Below are positions 21,180 through 32,119 of a stretch of 64,000 nucleotides of DNA, in pieces. The DNA is from Carex sylvatica (taxonomy: Eukaryota > Streptophyta > Magnoliopsida > Poales > Cyperaceae), in NCBI GenBank assembly GCA_964058845.1, contig CAXKVR010000204.1, positions 186,001-250,000 on the forward strand. Reading direction: 5' to 3'. The stretch's first letter is position 1, and the number at the start of each line of letters is the position of its first letter. The notes under the pieces are model-generated. The model had not been told where the DNA came from, ran no database searches, and saw only the letters and a list, made by a program, of their open reading frames with translations. The translations under genes were made by a program, and so were the position numbers.

Positions 21180-22328
21180 CTATGTGTCAAGGCCAAGACT
21201 TCCGGCATTATTGGATCAAAAGTAACACCAGAAATATCTGTGGCTTGCAGATAATTAACTGCAAATAAATTGATATTTAACATATATTTATACGTTACTA
21301 AGAGATGAATACTGAAAAATGAAAGGAGGACAGATATGAATGTCGTACGTGGTGTATGAAGGATTACTTTCACTCGAGTGACAAAGATGACAGACTTATC
21401 ATGACATGCACGAACAAGCCTCACATGGTTGGTCAAAGGTAAGCCCATCAGAACTAATGCAATCACATTGCATCTGGAAAATTAAAGGAGTTGAACAAAT
21501 GCAACGAATAGAAACACAAAGTTAGTGGGAAATCATCTTATATCATATAATATAATTTTTATAAGTAACACTATAATTCTAACTCACGTCCAGTCCAGTA
21601 GATAAATCTCAAGGGCAGGTACACGATATCCTCCATCCCCACTAAGGTATTCCACTTTATGCCCATAACAGACTCGGCCCACTACATCTAAAGGAAGGAA
21701 ATAAAAATTGTAAGGTGTCCATTAAAATCAAGAAAGATTTTTTGGAAACACTAATAGCTCGTAAATAATAACTCTGTACAAAAATTAATTACCTATGAGA
21801 TGATTTCCATGTTGGATCCCGTAAATTGTTTCAATGGATGGCACCATGGGGTAAAGAGGAAGATTACATATGCTTGGAGAAAGAGGAAGGATAGTGGTAT
21901 CTTTGTGAAAAGCAATTTGAAAATCTCGGTCCACTATTTTACATTTAGCAAAAGTAATATACTTTTCATATGCCGGTTCGACTTTGAAATCCTTCAGACA
22001 AATCAAATGGCCAACTTGAACTCGGTTTTCTACATACGATTCCATCTCGTTCGGAACTTTGGCCAACATTTTTGCTCTCTAAAAGAAGCAAATGTTAAAA
22101 GATGCAACACGGATATCGAGACAATAACAGCATGTAGAAAATAGTATAACTAAATATGACAAATTGAAAGAATAATGCGATTCTTACATCATTATCTAGA
22201 AGGACCAAGTAAAGTTTATTATTACGGCGGGTCTTCCAGATGAAATGCACTCGCACGGCATTCATATCCCACCAGAAGTAATTTAGACACTCAAGTTGAG
22301 CAAATTTTTCCACCGTAAGAAAACCCAT
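21180..22328 (-). CDS. RPA1-like OB-fold protein of the Helitron (3' end not resolved)
   Basis: Five exons on the - strand: 22328-22188, 22078-21793, 21687-21588, 21473-21349 and 21258-21180, all GT-AG with continuous phase, give 243 codons and an open phase-2 end. The first OB-fold reads AVRVHFIWKTR, then LYLVLLDND.RA, then HLICLKDFKVEPAYEKY. The linker has ILPLSPS.CNLPLYP. The second OB-fold begins HLIDVVGRVCYGHKVEY and ends LEIYLLDWT. This is the replication protein A large-subunit fold (DUF223 group) that many plant Helitrons encode beside RepHel, thought to bind single-stranded DNA during transposition. The C-terminal zinc-binding OB domain of full RPA1 is not seen, so the gene is short or has an unplaced last exon. 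Confidence 0.75.
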
Positions 22329-22943
22329 TGCTTGACTGCCATAAAGAAACTCTTATTTTTATATGAAAATGTCATCACTTTATGTTTAATTACAAAAATG
22401 TTGTGGAAAAACAGTAAAACTTTGTGCGTCGACGTTACATGCATCAAAATTTGGTAAGATCAACCGAGAAGAGATCAATTTTTGACAATTTTTTAACACA
22501 AACTATATGAGTCAACATGCATTTTGATACAAAGAAATGAAATCTCCTTGTAGCCATTTGTACACAATGAATTTCTAAAGTATGGTTGTTCAGGAAAGGG
22601 TAAAATAACCAACAGAGTCAAAACCTCATGTTAAATTGATAAATTGGACATTTAAAAATTGTAGGGAAGTATAGAGATAACCACAAAAGCCCCAGTGACA
22701 TAATCATCTAAAAATGGCCTCTTGTTATCTAAAATTTCAGAGATCATGAGTACAATAGAAAGACCAAATCTGTAGCACAAAACATGGGTGTGCTATGTAC
22801 TAAATACCCTTGAGCAATACCAGTAAAATAACATTGCTGTTTACAGCATACCAGTATAAAAAAAGTGCAAACTGAAACATGTATGCAATAAAAAGGAATG
22901 AATTTTGTCAAAAGTGCAATTGTATAAACCCTCAGCAAAATAG

Positions 22944-23022
22944 AAAGCAAAAGAAAAAAGTACCTCAGCAGAGACAAAAAACCCTTGTGTACTCACAATA
23001 TTCGAGCTCGGAGATTGCACAA
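22944..23022. repeat. 79-bp direct repeat, copy 1
   Basis: Matches 24096-24174 over 79 bp with one substitution (A/G), including CAGCAGAGAC and TTCGAGCTCGGAGATTGCAC. Same orientation, 1152 bp apart. Non-coding. Confidence 0.9.
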
Positions 23023-24095
23023 AAGAGACCCCGTCGAGATCACTGAAATTTGGACAAGAGATATATAGGTGAGATATATAGAGAGAAATTAAAGAAGCAA
23101 CATTTTAATGGAAGTTATTTCTTTCTGTTCATACACATCTATGAACACATCAGGGATAATTCCAATTTTAAGTTCCAATTTTACATACAAATCCCTCTGG
23201 CAAGGATAATTACTAATTCAAGTAATTTACCAGATTACACCTTTTTTTTTTCTTTCTATGCATACATGTCAGGACTTCAAAAGCAACTACTGCATCAGTA
23301 CCAGGAAAACACTGGTACCATTGGTACCAATGTACAGACAGTTGCCAAGTTGGACAATAGTCGGGGTGTCCTACTGAGTCAAATAAATAGGCAATTGGAT
23401 GCCAAAAAAAATATGCATGCTATTAGTAGTAGAGGATAATGACAAAACCTATACTAAGTTCATGGAAGTTGAGCACAAAATATCACATATATAAACTTCC
23501 CCAATATGTATAAAAAAAACAAATTTACATTTACTCTTTAAAAGTTTTATCTAGGTGAGTCATTTTGTAATTTGAATACAAAAATATTGATCCATAGAGG
23601 TTGAAGCAGAAGTAAAGAGATTGGATCAGCTAAAATCATCCAAAATGAAGGAGCTATATAGTTTGGACCAAAAGAATAGAGGTGGAGGAAATATGCAAAA
23701 AAATCACATATGGAGTTATAGTCCTCTTGATCAATTATATCATGACATTTATAGTATCTAATTTATAGTTATTGACCAATTTATAGTATTACTTTATGTT
23801 TATTTACACAATCTGTCTGGTGTGAAAATGTGAAAAAACAGTAAAACTTTGTGTTGACTTTAAATGCATCCTTCAAGGTAAGATCAATATGCAGGGAAAA
23901 TTTCAAAAAAAAAAATGTGAGAATATAGAAATTGTGAAACTGAAAGGATGCATTTCATGATGGGCTATCAATCTGAGAACTTGTGACTGAAATTGTGAAA
24001 CTGAAAGGATGCTTGACTGCCTACTTAAACTTAAACCAATCCAAGAGCTATCAGCTCAGGGTGTTCTCAAAAACAGTGAAAAAAGACAAAAATAT

Positions 24096-24174
24096 AAAGC
24101 AAAAGAAAAAAGTACCTCAGCAGAGACGAAAAACCCTTGTGTACTCACAATATTCGAGCTCGGAGATTGCACAA
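24096..24174. repeat. 79-bp direct repeat, copy 2
   Basis: Partner of 22944-23022. Just upstream, a 24-bp phrase (GAAATTGTGAAACTGAAAGG plus ATGC) also occurs twice about 60 bp apart (around 23930 and 23990). The whole 22400-26000 stretch is non-coding and rich in local duplications. Confidence 0.85.
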
Positions 24175-26014
24175 GGATTTGAACAGTTGGATTTCCAAAA
24201 AACCCTTGTTGCTTTGAGTTTCGTGCATAAAGGATTTGAATGGTCTGGATTTTCGAAAAAGCCATGGCAAGGTCAGAATTTTGAAATATTAAGATGGTAA
24301 CTAAAAAAAATTCCGAGATATCTCAGGGGATGCAAATTTCTGCGGTGTTCCCAGCCGAACCAAAATCATTTCGGAGTCTATTTAGAATATAGAGGGATCC
24401 GCTTTGAGATTCATGACAGATTAAAATGGACAAGTCAGATCTCATTCAACACATGACAAAGCATACATATATTTATATCAGGCTCCTAAAGAGAACACAA
24501 TTTTTCAGATCTCTGTTCTTATACTAATCACATCATTATTGGGCCTTTGCAACAGTAAACACAATGTTTTTTCAAAAAAAAAAATGCACAACAAAGTACC
24601 AGAATAATTTTCAAAAGAAAATTTAACATCATTTTTTTAAACTAATGATTTAAATCATGCTTCAACAATTCAAATCAAGCTCTAGTAATTATTAGCTAGA
24701 TTAAGATCAAATTGACGGAAAAAATTAATTCCATTAAAATCAAGGTCAGCACCTCTAATACTGTTTTACAAATTAATTCATTTTATCAAATAATAATTAT
24801 TCCTATCAAATCAAATAATAATTATTCCTATAGAAATAAGGGAGTGGGGATAGTTTCATAAATAGGATTATTCATAAAAAGAAGTACTATAACCTTGTCT
24901 AAAGAAGTACTATAATTTGCTTTCAGTCTTACAAGAAATACATGCATGTTGGTAGAGTACTAATATAGTTAGCAAAGGGAAGTAATTAGTAATTAGTCTA
25001 TAAAATCAATCAATCAAATCAAATTATGAAGCATATTAAAGCAGGGACAGTAATTAGTAATTTAGTGATATAGCCAAGGTGAGCATCTCAGAACCATTTA
25101 AATTTGGTACCTTTTGGTTGAAACCAATAATAACACTGAATACAAGAACCATTCATGGCAGTACATAAAATAAAAGTTGTTTAAAGAAATCTAACCCTTT
25201 TTTTCTAGCTTCCTTTCAATAAACAGTATTGGCTCCGCTTCTGACCAGCACTGGAAACAATTTTTTTTTACAAATTAACATTACTCAAAATAAATTTAGA
25301 GTAAAAACATTGCTTTGAATAGTAGATGGGATAATTTAGAGGAAAAACATTGCTACAAATATAAGGGTTATAAAACAATTATAGACTGAAACTAACAAGA
25401 GAAATTTAATCTAAATTCAAACTTGGGCAAAATTAGCATGCCATATTTTTAAAATAATGAACAACCATCATGCATTTTTGGTACCAGTAGAGGTTTGATT
25501 TGGTCAAACTTGTTTCTTGAGCTGGTACAGTCCTGGTACTGCCTTATCTGAACCAAGGATAGGTCATTTACCATACCCTAGCTGACATGGATCAATAAAT
25601 GGTACTGGTAGAGAGGTTTGCTCTACCAGTAACATTAAATTTAAGCATTGTGGTCCTTATATTATTACATAATTGTATCTCACGTACTCTTTGACAGAAT
25701 AGTGGTATGTGAAAGGTCATAAGGCATTGTTTCATTGAGTTCAAGCATTACTCTCTTCTCACTTCAATTATGCACTTAGGTCCTTTGTAAAAGTCATAAT
25801 ATAATCTGGAGCAATCATTACTCATTAGATTCTAAATGTACCGGTAGAACTGAAGCTAGCAGAGGCGGACTACCGACAACTCGTGGGTATTGAATTGCCC
25901 AAGCTCAAGCTCAAAAATATTGAATTGCCCAACCTGCATCAAACAAAAGACAAAATTGATACAAAAATTAAACCCCAATAACAATATTATACCTTCATAT
26001 AGAAGCTTATCAGA

Positions 26015-26144
26015 GTAATGTTTGTCCCACAACTCGCGGGTATTGGCTACCTCACAAAAATGGGCTTGGTTCTGTGCTTGTGTCCCACAATTTTAATTGG
26101 TTTTATTCGTATAGCTCAAATACAACACAAGCACAGAACCAAGC
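26015..26144. repeat. 46-bp copy of Rep/helicase sequence plus 20-bp inverted repeat
   Basis: 26015-26060 is identical over 46 bp to 15660-15705, inside the Rep/helicase coding sequence, in the same orientation. Directly after it, GCTTGGTTCTGTGCTTGTGT (26064-26083) has a perfect inverted partner at 26125-26144. The piece looks like templated filler DNA. Confidence 0.9.
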
Positions 26145-27192
26145 ACACAGGCAATAGAAGCATGCCAGCACAAGAGAACAACACCAACTCGGTGCCAGAA
26201 AAACCAGAGCCAAGAAAGGCTCCTCAGCTGGTACCAGTAAAGATAGAAACAAGCATACAATGAAGCAAAATTTACAAAGAAATGATATGCTTATACTGAA
26301 ATTTACAAAGAAAACACTATTATGCATGCTCATAAATACTAATGACATGCTTAATTTATTGGCCTTATCAAACTGAAATTTTATTTTGATTTGAATAACC
26401 AAGTTCTGACAAGAAAGATAAGCAAAATTACATATTGGTACTCTATCTTTCTGAAAATCATAGAATGCTTAAAATCCAATGACTTGGTTTCATCCTGGAA
26501 CCAGAAAGCAATATTGCCATACTTGAACTCTATTGCCATGATTATTATATTTCTAAATGAAACGGCAAGAAAGCAATATTGCCATACTGGTACACGGGAA
26601 TGAAAAACCAAGAATATATGGTTACCATGTTAGTTTATCTGATTAACTCCTAATTAATGACATATTGCAAATTATTATATTTATGAAGGCACTATTGCCG
26701 TGATTTATTTGCATACCAATACATATTGGTACAGATTCAATATTTGCGTACCAGTACTGGATCCCAAATTATTGACAATTGACAATTTGTCCCATACTTG
26801 CAAGAAGATTAGTTTGTGTGGCTGACAAATTTATGTATGTTTTACCCATACTTGTAATAAGCCACCCCAGAGGCATAAAACTTCAACAAAACAAAATTTA
26901 AAACTTAACCATAAACCCTGATTCAAGGAATTAGTACCAGAGGTATATTGGGGCATGCAGGAAAAGATTAATTGAGTTTATGTTGCTTAATGAAAACAAG
27001 CAATGATGTGATACTAATCGATATCAAAAGCCGATAAAAATACAACACTTCATACCAGATAACTAAGCAAATTGAAAAGTAACACAACAAAATACATATA
27101 AATTTGAGAGGAGAATACAAAGGAAATTGCTGAACCCCTATATGTATTTCACATAATACATATAAAACTGGATTCGGCATGCAAGCCTCTTG

Positions 27193-27293
27193 TACCAGTT
27201 TTATATGTATTCGGCATGCAAGCCTCTTTGCTAATTGCTGAACATACCAGTTTTATATGTATTCGGCATGCAAGCCTCTTTGCTAATTGGTGA
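27193..27293. repeat. 52-bp tandem repeat, two copies plus a partial
   Basis: TACCAGTTTTATATGTATTC through GCATGCAAGCCTCTTTGCTAATTG recurs with period 52 (27193-27244, 27245-27293). A partial copy precedes it from about 27171. Confidence 0.85.
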
Positions 27294-27294
27294 A

Positions 27295-27794
27295 CTCCTA
27301 TCTCTGATCTCTGATTTCAGTAAAACAGCGGGTTTGAGTGAAGAGGGCGATTGTGAAACTGCAAATCGCAAATGAAAAATCAAGTCTGCAATTTGAGAGG
27401 ATCGAATTTGATTGATATATATATATAAATATAGAAGAGTCGGTTCAATTTGAACTTGCAAGGGCGGGATAACTACCGGTCAAATCCATGAGAAGAGATC
27501 GAAGAACCAATGTCGTTTGAACTTGGAATGGCGGGACAATTGCTTTCTCTTTTTCAGATGAGAGATCGAAGAACCGTGCGGAGATCGAAGAACCAGGTGC
27601 AGTGGTGTTTTTTTTTTTTTTTTTTTTTTGGCTTTCCGGGCATCCCTTAGGTTTATCGCTCTTCGATCTTGCGTCGTCGGAAAAAATTAAAGGGAAGAAA
27701 ACGCGTGGGGACTGGAGAGGAGGGAAAACGCGTGGAGCGCCTGGAGAGAAAGCAAAACGCGTGGAGACTCTGTTGAATTACTATGTATCTTTTT
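27295..27794 (-). other. Helitron 5' subterminal region, possible promoter
   Basis: No coding sequence recognised. Contains ATATATATATAAATATAG (near 27416), a poly-T run at about 27607-27629 and three ACGCGTGGA/G boxes with GGAGAG spacers at 27700-27765. It precedes all Helitron genes on the - strand and could hold their promoter. Confidence 0.35.
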
Positions 27795-28212
27795 ATGTAG
27801 TGGATATGATTTTAATTAAATTTAGATTTCTACACGTTTGACAACATGAAACAGGTGTATAAAATCAAAATTATTTATTAAAGGCTGAGATTAAGATCTG
27901 TTTTGATTAGTGGCTGAGATTTATAGAATCAACGGCTCAGATCTTCTCTGGACAAATAGAGGGTTGGATCCCAAAAAAATTAGCATGCTATTTAGTAGGG
28001 AGGATGTAGTGGATATGATTTTAATTAAATTTAGATTTCTACACGTTTGACAACATGAAACAGGTGTATAAAATCAAAATTATTTATTAAAGGCTGAGAT
28101 TAAGATCTGTTTTGATGAGTGGCTGAGATTTATAGAATCAACGGCTCAGATCTTCTCTGGACAAATAGAGGGTTGGATCCCAAAAAAATTAGCATGCTAT
28201 TTAGTAGGGAGG
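27795..28212. repeat. 209-bp tandem duplication at the Helitron 5' end
   Basis: 27795-28003 and 28004-28212 differ at one position (T at 27908, G at 28117). Each unit ends at the Helitron start sequence (CTCCCTACTAAATAG on the - strand), preceded by the same ATGTA flank. Thus the element has two consecutive 5' termini. Confidence 0.95.
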
Positions 28213-28213
28213 A

Positions 28214-29313
28214 TGTATGGCTTGTCTGTTATCTAGTATCAGTGAAGTATCTGCTATTCTGCTGCGTCCGCATTTGAGCTCAATATACTGGCACTGGATT
28301 TTTTGACTCGCTTTGTTAGTTTGCTTTTACAAAGAAGTGGCAGAACAAAGATATCTAGTTTAGAATGCATTGATAATCCACTTTAACTCGGCAACACTGA
28401 AAATTGTGCTAAACTGAGTTTTAAATTTGAAATTCAACACTTCGGACGTAATTTATACATAATATAATGCATCTGAAAAAAGGGAGCTAATGAATGTGGG
28501 ATTTTTGGATTATTCCATTTGTGCAGTCAAGGTTTAGGAAAGGATGTAGGTAGGTCGTAGATTCTTACAATTGCACAATTTTAGCAAATTCAGTATTGAT
28601 TAAGTGAAACAGTCAAGCTCCTTATCATGTCAGTTAACAGAAAAGGAATGGTATAGTGTATTAATTACAAAATTATGTGAATAAAAGGTATAATTAGTTC
28701 CTCGTGTCCACATTTGTTCTTCCTCCTATTCAATTGAAGACTTCATCCTCTCTTGATCTTATTTCCTTAGGCATATTGTAATCTTTCTCTGGATATAACC
28801 AACCAAGTTTTTTTTTATACATCTATTTTTTATTCTATATAGATTTGTAATATATAAGAAAGATAAATTAATTTCATCAATTTAGATTGGTTTGATGTGT
28901 ATTTAACAAATTCAAAAGTTGACAGCGAACACAGAAAAAACTGTCACCTTTCCATATATGCTTTCAAAATGAAGTATGCATATCCCAAATCCAACTCATG
29001 TATTAATTATTCATTTTGTTTTTCGAATTACAAACTCATTTTGGCGACTTTAGTAAAAGAAAAGAAAAATTAACTTTCTACAAGGAAAAGGATAAAATTT
29101 TATATAATTCTGTGTGGTTCCTCAAATTTGAATAAAGGCTAACCTAATAAGAAAACTGACAAAATTCAATGATAGTCTACAAATATCAGTTAGCCACCTT
29201 AGTTGCTTGTAAGCCTATCTTGTAAAAGTAAAACTGAGAAAAACTTAATCAAATAAAAAAAGGGTAAAATAAAAGGAAAATATATGGTGAATTTTGTGCT
29301 TGTTACTATGATT
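28214..29313. other. Non-coding flank right of the Helitron, nothing recognised
   Basis: AT-rich sequence without a supported frame. Before the insertion it was joined to the sequence ending at 6696, i.e. it was the downstream region of the EPC-like gene. Confidence 0.5.
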
Positions 29314-30296
29314 TCATGCATTCGGCAAGTACATGTGCAAGTTTATTGTATGTATTGCTCTTGAGGTACAATTGTTAATTACAAGTTCCCGTCCCTTTTC
29401 TCCCATCTTCACTATCAAATTTGGATTTCTTAGTAGAAAGAGCATATTCTCAGCTAGGGTTTTTGTTCCATTCCTCCCAACTGGGTGAAGAAGGCTAGTT
29501 ACTCCATGTTTGACTATTTCTTTCATGCCTCCTGCATCTGTTCCTAACACCTGCAAACAAATGACAACAATAATTTAAGAAATGGTAGTAAGAAGGGAAT
29601 GATTGCATTTGAGGTTGATATCATCAAGGATGCACATCAATGGACAGTGAATTGATAGAAAAATGTGTAGGGTTCTTTACTGGGCCTGTGTGTTAATTTT
29701 TCACGCATCCCTGTAACTTATACTCTCTTTTTTTCTTGTTTAATGAAATTGAATAAGATGTAATTTTCCTACTATCTAAAAGGAAACAAAAAAGGACATA
29801 AAGAAGGATTTAGTGAGAATCTTTAGGCACTGCTATTAATGTATAAAATTAAGACATTTTTTTGGCACTATTTGTGAGCTACATAAACTTGAGGAGCAGG
29901 AACTACAAATCAGGAATTTGTTTTCAGAAATTAAGAAAATATGTAGAGGAGAAGATGTACCGGGATGCCAGATGCCATAACTTCAATTGTTACTCTCCCA
30001 AATGTTTCTCCAATACCAAGCATGAAAAATTACCCATAAATTAAGCCCCAAAAGAAAAGGAATAAAAATGTAGACACATCTCTATAACCACCTAGTATCT
30101 TTTAGCTGTAGTTTAATTTCAAAAACGAAAAGAAATATTGAAAAAAAAAAGAATCAATACTTACACAATGCTAACATAACCAAGTCTGTACAAACTCACC
30201 TGTGCATTCATTACGTAGATATCAGCTGCAGCATACAGTGAAAACACGTGTGTCGTTGACGGGGTCCACATGACTAGCTTTGACATGCTTGTGTTG
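29314..30296 (-). pseudogene. Remnant of a GT4-family glycosyltransferase gene
   Basis: Three exon-like blocks on the - strand: 30286-30200 (SKLVMWTPSTTHV, LYAAADIYVMNAQ, donor CAG|GTGAG), 30020-29961 (GIGETFGRVTIEVMASGIP, donor CCG|GTACAT) and 29550-29317 (after TTTGCAG: VLGTDAGGMKEIV, LLHPVGRNGTKTLAEN). These match the conserved C-terminal nucleotide-sugar-binding half of the GT4 proteins found in plants (typical wording GETFGRVTIEAMAFGLPVLGT). The upstream two-thirds of the protein is absent, the middle block lacks an acceptor AG, and after GRELVINN the frame leaves the family pattern before a stop. A decayed partial gene. Confidence 0.7.
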
Positions 30297-30449
30297 AGTT
30301 ATTAACCTTGAAATCAACCTAAGGTAAGGAAGGTATTTTGTTGCTCTTTGATCCAAGAGAACCAATTAAAACTCTTAAGATTTTGTACTTTATTATCTTC
30401 TTTCTCAGCTAACAAGTCCCTTAAAGACTTACGCCTCCTGAATTTTCTC

Positions 30450-30839
30450 CAGTGTTTTAAAATGCGGCCGCATATGCGTATGCAGTCGGCAACCGTGCTC
30501 AGAACGGCCATGCAGTCATCCCATATGGTTTTGAGTATGCGGCCGCATATGCGGTCCGAATATGCGGCCATGTGGAATAAAAAAATGCATATGTGGATTA
30601 AAAATGCTGCCATGCTGTCCTCCCATGCGGCCATGTAAAATCAACAGCCACCGTTGAATCAGCGATTTTCGAAGTGGCTTAATAAATAATAAAAAAATTC
30701 AGAAAAATGTAAAATTTGGTCTCCAAGCACATATTAATATGGAGAACAACATGAATGGTTCGGATCGACATTTTGGATTTTGAAATTTCAAATTTGGACC
30801 GTATGCATATCGGCCCATATGCATACGAATGCATATTAG

Positions 30840-30885
<46 letters not shown>

Positions 30886-30987
30886 CGTCAATTTTTATTT
30901 TAAAATTCGCATATGCGTCCGCATAGCGCATATGCGGTATGCAGTGGCCTTCCGCATGCATGAACAAAACCGCATTTTAAAACACTA
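30450..30987. mobile_element. hAT-type MITE, 538 bp
   Basis: Left end CAGTGTTTTAAAATGCGG and right end CCGCATTTTAAAACACTA are inverted repeats (17 of 18, the last base differing). They are flanked by the 8-bp duplication ATTTTCTC at 30442-30449 and 30988-30995. An 8-bp TSD and CAGTG terminus are the hAT pattern. The interior is full of GCATATGCGG palindromes and has no transposase. Confidence 0.9.
30839..30886. repeat. CT/AT dinucleotide microsatellite
   Basis: A (CT)n run directly followed by (AT)n, inside the hAT MITE. 31000-32000 beyond the MITE shows nothing recognisable. Confidence 0.9.
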
Positions 30988-32005
30988 ATTTTCTCAAATG
31001 AAAGTGTTTTTGAAAGCTTTCAAATTTTGAAAGATGTTCAATATTTTTGAAAATAAAAATGAAACTCCCAACAAAAACTTTGCAATTGCATTTGGAAGTC
31101 ATTGGAGATGCTCTTATAATGGATACACATCATTATCCAATAAAAATACATTATTACAAATTTTAATTTTAAAATTTTACATTAACAAATTGAATTTTGC
31201 TATGGTATTCCCCGCAAAAATTATCTTCTGGTGTTCTATAGAGTTGTAAACATTGATTTGTGATTACTTTGATTACAACTATTGATAGAGCAAAGAGCAA
31301 ATTAGTTGGATCCTTTTTTTGAAATTCCATGATATTAGTTGTCAAAATTATTACAATTGCAATGTGAAACACCTCACATATAACATTCATAGAAATTTAA
31401 ATACAGCAATAAATCAAAACAAAAGGCAATAAAAAAAAAGCGACACAGTAACTGCATCCCAGTGAAAGAGATGCATCCTTAAAAATTGCACCACAGTTTG
31501 AACTCACAAACAATTCTCTCTACCAGCAGGTCAAAAGGTAGTGACTTTCCTCTAAAAATCCGTTTATTTCGTTATTTCCAGATTGCCCGCAAAAATGAAC
31601 TATGAAATCCACAACTTTTCCTCTGTACATCTTTATTGATAGAGACTGAGTAGATGAGATCTATATTTGTTGTATTGTTGCTTCTCTTCAAGATAGAACC
31701 CTCCACATTAATTATAACTTTTTAATTTTCTTTGGAGTGTCATTGAGCATTTTATTTTTACATGAAAATAAAAATAAAATAAAAAAGAAAGCATGCAGGC
31801 CCAATAGTTAAAGAGTTCAGATCTAGTGAAGTGACCCAATCTTTGAGTTTTAAATTGGGATCGTCCGATTTGAATCTGTGGGCCATGATGGCATTTGAAG
31901 GCATATCCGGTATCAAAATGAACTTTTCTAAAATAGAACTATTCACTATAAATACAGATTTAAGTCCACACTTCGCTAACTCTTTTAGATGGAACAAGGG
32001 GTTGG

Positions 32006-32077
32006 GCGACTAGAGTGGCGATCAGGATGGCGACTAGAGTGGCGATCAGGATGGCGACTAGAGTGGCAATCAGGATG
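32006..32077. repeat. 24-bp minisatellite, three copies
   Basis: Unit GCGACTAGAGTGGCGATCAG plus GATG repeated at 32006, 32030 and 32054, with one change in the third copy. It lies immediately 5' of the LINE ORF1 start, the position of the 5'UTR. Confidence 0.9.
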
Positions 32078-32119
32078 GCAATTATGAAGAAAAGAAAGGA
32101 GGACGTCAGTTGATTAACC

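Larger units (their letters stand above)
6697..28213 (-). mobile_element. Autonomous-type Helitron, ~21.5 kb, with captured host genes
   Basis: Read on the - strand, the element begins TCCTCCCTACTAAATAG at 28213 after a flanking A. It ends with a hairpin and CTAG at 6697 followed by a flanking T. This is the A^T insertion, TC start and CTRR end expected of Helitrons; removing it leaves aata|tgta on the + strand with no target duplication. All recognisable genes inside lie on the - strand: RPA-like (21180-22328), Rep/helicase (14030-18968), RWP-RK protein (9390-10971), then fragments of RINGv ligase and mL46 genes toward the 3' end. The size is large for a plant Helitron. Caveats: the 5' end is tandemly duplicated (an alternative terminus lies at 28004), and the distal parts could be a nested older element, although I saw no second set of ends. 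Confidence 0.85.

Noticed and set aside
26018..26263. 81-codon + strand frame beginning MFVPQLAG
   Set aside because: Starts in the copied Rep/helicase fragment read antisense and continues through an inverted repeat; chance frame.
29862..30044. 60-codon + strand frame
   Set aside because: Lies antisense to the conserved GETFGRVTIE exon of the glycosyltransferase remnant.
30314..30638. Frames on both strands of ~100 codons at the MITE left end
   Set aside because: Created by palindromic GCATATGC words in the hAT MITE; both strands are open for the same reason.
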